Positions 60,293-64,000 of a stretch of DNA of 64,000 nt are shown in pieces. The position numbers were made by a program, and so were the translations under genes. A model generated the notes under the pieces. It saw nothing but the letters and a program-made list of their open reading frames with translations. It made no database searches and was not told where the DNA came from. The stretch's first letter is position 1. Every line of letters begins with the position of its first letter. This DNA is from Sphagnum compactum (lineage: Eukaryota > Bryophyta > Sphagnopsida > Sphagnales): the NCBI GenBank assembly GCA_965153455.1, contig OZ234493.1:20450213-20514212 (forward strand). Reading direction: 5' to 3'.

Positions 60293-60520
60293 AAAATTTG
60301 AGGAATGTAGGAGAGACTACGATGATGGTTGAGTACTTTCCAGGTGTTTGAATTTGGAAGCACACTGAAGTGATATTTTGTCTTGTTGATGGAAGGATAA
60401 AAAGTTTATAGGCCAGCAAGCAACCTAAAGATTTGAGGGGCCGGGCTTAGTTGGACTGTGATGGTTGAGTGCTTTACAAGTGTTTCATTTTGAAAGCACA
60501 CTGAAGTGAATTCTTTTGTT
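60293..60520. repeat. ~131-bp tandem duplication
   Basis: CCTAAAAATTTGAGG, GATGGTTGAGTACTTTCCAG and GGAAGCACACTGAAGTGA at 60,291-60,385 recur as CCTAAAGATTTGAGG, GATGGTTGAGTGCTTTACAA and GAAAGCACACTGAAGTGA at 60,423-60,512. Two diverged copies, non-coding. Confidence 0.75.
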
Positions 60521-60623
60521 GTGAGTGGCCATGCACAAAATCTTCTTTTTTTTCTTCTTTTGTTTTAGGGGAACATATTTTGGAACAGTTGGGGTAGGTA
60601 TTTTCATGAAAGCATTTTGTGAA

Positions 60624-60830
60624 GGTTACATTCACTCTGAAGAAGATAAGGGAGGATCTCTTTAATCTCCAAAGATAATTTATTGTTCAAGATGCTATCC
60701 TTACCTTATTGAAAGGGTTTTTATTCAACAACATGTCAATTATGGTGAATGAATTGTGGCAGTATTCCTTCCAAGAGCTTCTAGAACTTCGTTGGGAATA
60801 TAGACAGACAGATGATTATCTGCACTAAGT
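60624..60830 (+). pseudogene. unidentified ORF remnant
   Basis: One frame reads KVTFTLKKIREDLFNLQR, a stop, then FIVQDAILTLLKGFLFNN and VNELWQYSFQELLELRWEYR before the next stop at about 60,826. The composition is protein-like (helical, few low-complexity words). I do not recognise it. It could be a decayed exon. Confidence 0.22.
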
Positions 60831-60834
60831 TACT

Positions 60835-61595
60835 TTTCTTCGTTTTTTTTTTGTTTGGATTAGATTGATGAACTGAACAATATTATGAAGGATCTTCTAT
60901 CTTACACCCATATGTCTGGGTACCACTGGCACACTCTAGACAACAAATAAAGTACACTACATGATAGCCACAAAGAGTTTGGAAATGGAAATTGGAGTAA
61001 TTTGTGCCAGGTCTTTTTTAGCACAAGCTAATCTTACATGATGGTCAAGAACAGGGTTTTCTTTTCAATTTTGTGATATAGCCAAACTGACAATCATGCA
61101 CAAAAAGATTTAGCCAAATTTGGCTATAGACCCAATATGAAAGTAAAAAATCCTTTCATATTTTGGCTACCTGCTAGAACCTGTTGGTGTATTAGGGTCA
61201 TTTTTTTTCACAATAATCATTTGTATGTGTCAAAATCATATTTTTCACATCACAAAAAATGCGAAAATTTGACCTAAAAGAAAAACAGTGGACAAGAATT
61301 GGGGAAAAAAGGCCTGATCCAATGGCTTTATATGCTGGAAACTCCATCAGTGTACAGTAAGGGAGCTCTAAAAGCTCCATATCACACTGAAGAATATGCT
61401 CAGTTCTTTTGCCAAGCTCACACCAAGTGCCCAATGTTCAAGATCCCTGAGATAGTCAGGATGTAAATTGTCAGATTGCTAGTAGTAGGGGTGGGTTGGA
61501 CATCTTCATATCACAAGCTCAGCATACAACCACCATATTTTATAATATCTTGCTGGCCACCCAAGCTGCATGTAAACACATATCTATCTATCTAT
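60835..61595. other. no gene seen
   Basis: AT-rich DNA. A short palindrome TAGCCAAATTTGGCTA lies near 61,111-61,126. Confidence 0.35.
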
Positions 61596-61613
61596 CTATA
61601 TATATATATATAG
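61584..61613. repeat. (TATC)n(TA)n microsatellite
   Basis: ATCTATCTATCTATCTATATATATATATATAG is a pure simple repeat. No coding role. Confidence 0.85.
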
Positions 61614-61867
61614 CCAGGAGACACATCACAATCAAGATGGCTGGACACATTAATGAAACCCAGTGTGAGAGAATTCATCAAATTTAGGAATTGCTTCTCA
61701 TGCACGCATTTTGTTCTTCTCATGGGCAAATGTTGCAAATTGACTGGCACATGAAACACTGGGTCTAGGCTAGTCCTGCACAGTTTTTCTCCCACAAGAG
61801 TCATGGTTTGTCTTGAATCAGCATCATGATAAAGAAATTATGTGTGTAGTGATGCAACACCCTAAGG

Positions 61868-61944
61868 CTGGGGCATTCCTGAAATAGACAGCCTTGGAGG
61901 CAAGAGCTGAGGGTGGGTTATTTCAGGAATGCCCAGCCTGAGGC
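61868..61944. repeat. short foldback (near-perfect inverted repeat)
   Basis: Arms of about 24-26 bp, GGCTGGGGCATTCCTGAAAT on the left and ATTTCAGGAATGCCCAGCC on the right, differ by one extra G and one outer mismatch. They enclose about 33 bases. A transcript would form a stable hairpin. It may be a tiny MITE or part of a small-RNA precursor. Confidence 0.7.
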
Positions 61945-64000
61945 CATTGTTAGCTGACTCAAAACTCAACTCACTTTTTGCTTTTTTATTCTTTTATCAT
62001 GATCCCGGTGGGTACCTGCTGGGTATCATGGTTAAAAAATAACAAGGGCATTAATTTCAAAATGCCCACTCGTTGCTAACACCCAATTACGGCATATAAT
62101 GTGCCCTCTATTTATGCCACTACAAAGTGTGGAGGGTTTTACCCTAAGGAACACCTTCAGATTAGCCTCAGAGCGGCCTTGACCATTGAAATACAAAATG
62201 CCTGATTGAAATGGTCATAGTGGTACTAGTTCAAGTTACAAGCCCATGCAAAGAAATGTCAGTGTAAGAAAGCTGCCTGCCTAGCTCTTCCATGGGGTTC
62301 CCATGTAAGGATGTGTAATAAGGCCAGTGTACGGGAAGAAAGAATTTTCACTACTTCCATGCTTGACAAAAAAAGACTGGTCAAGAGATCACAAGTGACG
62401 TGCCACCTACCTTCTTGATTCAGAAGCCCAGAAGGGAGAGTAAGAGTAACTCTGGGCTTGAATTTTGGTGTGAGTATTTTTTTTTATGCAGTAAAAGAGA
62501 AAGGAACAACAGGACACACATGGAGAGTTATTGACCAAGATGATGAAAAGAACACAAGCTTGAAATTCCTCCTGGAATCATCATTTGGTTGTTGATGTGA
62601 ACATTCTTTGTGTGCAGCAAGCCTGGTTAGTCACATCACAGGAGCCCTCAATTGCAACAATGCACCAACACTCATAAGATCTGCTCCAAAATGTCAAAGG
62701 TAAACTTCTCTATCTAGTGAGGAAAACTTCTTTTGAAGAATGTAATATGACGATAAATTTGGAACATAAACCTCATTATTACATTCTTGTGTTTTTGGGA
62801 GAAGAACATGTGGCCAAAAAATTTGCAAGGGTGATGTACATGCTATGCACTATGCTCTAACACACACCTCTCCAAGCACACACTAGAAACCTGCACAAAG
62901 AAGGCTGGTACCAACAAGAAGACCCTTAAGGCAAGCAGTCTGCCATGCCCAATACATTGTGACCAACCTTGTTTCTACAACATTCAAATTGCCACATAGT
63001 GTGCTTACTACACAATTCGCACAATTTGCTGCAAGTTAACCAATCATGTGAAATTTACGAAATCCATTTAACACCCATTGTGCACTGCAGCAACCATGAA
63101 TCCTACTCACATGGCAAAGAGTTTTTTTTTTAAGAAAATGAGAAATGAGCAACATTGAGGACTACCCACAATAGGGTGCGGGTGAAAAGATCATAGAGTT
63201 GTGCAACAGAAGTTCATGGCTTCAGTATGTTTCACCAACGTACACACATGAACATATTCCAAAGGAAAATTTGTTGAAAACCAAAGCTCATTCCAATCTA
63301 AACAACAAAAAGCTCAGTGAGCTTGTGAGAGCTTTTTAGAGTCCAACTGCTTTAAGATATTACTACCTCACATTATTATTATCTCCATGTGTTCTTGTCT
63401 GTTCTAACAACCTGCACACATATGACCAATTGCCATCCTCAAAACAATAATTTAAACCTTCGTTCTCTACATATTACCATTTAGAGCTTCTCTTTTCCTA
63501 CTGTTCCAGAACTTTTTCCATTATCATGCAGCATCAGGCTTCTAAAATCTTTACTGGTCACAAATTTCCCTACCCTTTTGGCCATCAGCACTTCAAAACT
63601 TTTCTCTCCATCAATGTCACATTCAAATAAGATTCATCTTCAAGTGCTTAAATCCAGCTCTCAGTAAGTAGCCTCCCACCTCTAATTGTAGCCTTACTAG
63701 CCTAAACCAACTACCCATTGATTCAAGTACTCTAACTCCATTTTGATGTCATTCATGCGGCCACTCCCTCATTAAAATTTTGTGTCCCTGCAAAAATCAA
63801 CTGATGAAATTGTAGCCTTTGAACACTTGCATCTCACAGCCTGGGGCCTTTCCCATTCCTCTCCATCACCATCAAGTGCACCACACATACTCAACTTCAT
63901 TCATCAATGCTCTGATTGCCTTGCTCATCCTTGGAACCCAAGAAATTGTAATGGCCTTCCTAGTAAAGATCCAGACCCTTGTTTTTCACTGGCTTGTCCA
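61945..64000. other. no gene seen
   Basis: No long open frame on either strand and no recognisable protein motif. CAG and GTAAAC splice-like sites around 62,618-62,706 could bound an untranslated or non-coding exon, but nothing confirms it. From about 63,300 the + strand is increasingly C- and T-rich, which could be the edge of another transcription unit outside the window. Confidence 0.35.

Overview
The window is nuclear DNA of a land plant. It carries a complete NIN-like (RWP-RK/PB1) nitrate-response transcription factor gene with 4 coding exons and a complete full-size ABCG/PDR transporter gene with 23 coding exons. All introns are GT-AG. The transposable elements are plant-type (Ty3/gypsy LTR elements, CACTA-like termini, MITEs), and short Arabidopsis-type telomere words (CCCTAAA) occur near 43.3 kb. 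The AT-rich, heavily decayed repeats and a Cys/His-rich transposon ORF at 20-22 kb (a type I associate with mosses, lycophytes and ferns) suggest a non-seed plant. The species cannot be fixed from the sequence alone.

Layout. 1-19.2 kb: two decayed Ty3/gypsy elements of one family lying tail to tail. The first runs on + (LTRs at 119-709 and 11,445-11,769) and has an extra ~3.5 kb region after pol. The second runs on - (about 18,960 to 11,770) and is split by a 2.2-kb insertion with a CACTA-like end. Both gag genes carry a copy of the same ~265-bp MITE. 19.2-27.1 kb: CACTA-family ends, a broken transposon gene on -, a 112-bp tandem repeat, CCTA-rich simple sequence and (TAGGCTATT)-like arrays. 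27.1-35.6 kb: AT-rich DNA in which I find no supportable gene. 35.6-37.0 kb: a purine-rich satellite based on GGATGAAA. 37.0-42.0 kb: the NLP gene, whose upstream region holds a 45-bp tandem repeat with three identically spaced 5-codon ORFs. 42.0-43.4 kb: intergenic DNA with a 44-50-bp repeat and a decayed duplicate of the last exon of the transporter. 43.455-58.032 kb: the PDR transporter on -. 58.0-64 kb: its upstream region (minisatellites, a GTTT run), then repeats with no recognised gene.

The two intact genes are convergent, about 1.46 kb apart between stop codons. NLP proteins activate nitrate-responsive transcription in the nucleus. Full-size ABCG proteins export hormones, lipidic precursors or defence metabolites at the plasma membrane. 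Nothing in the sequence shows that the two act together.
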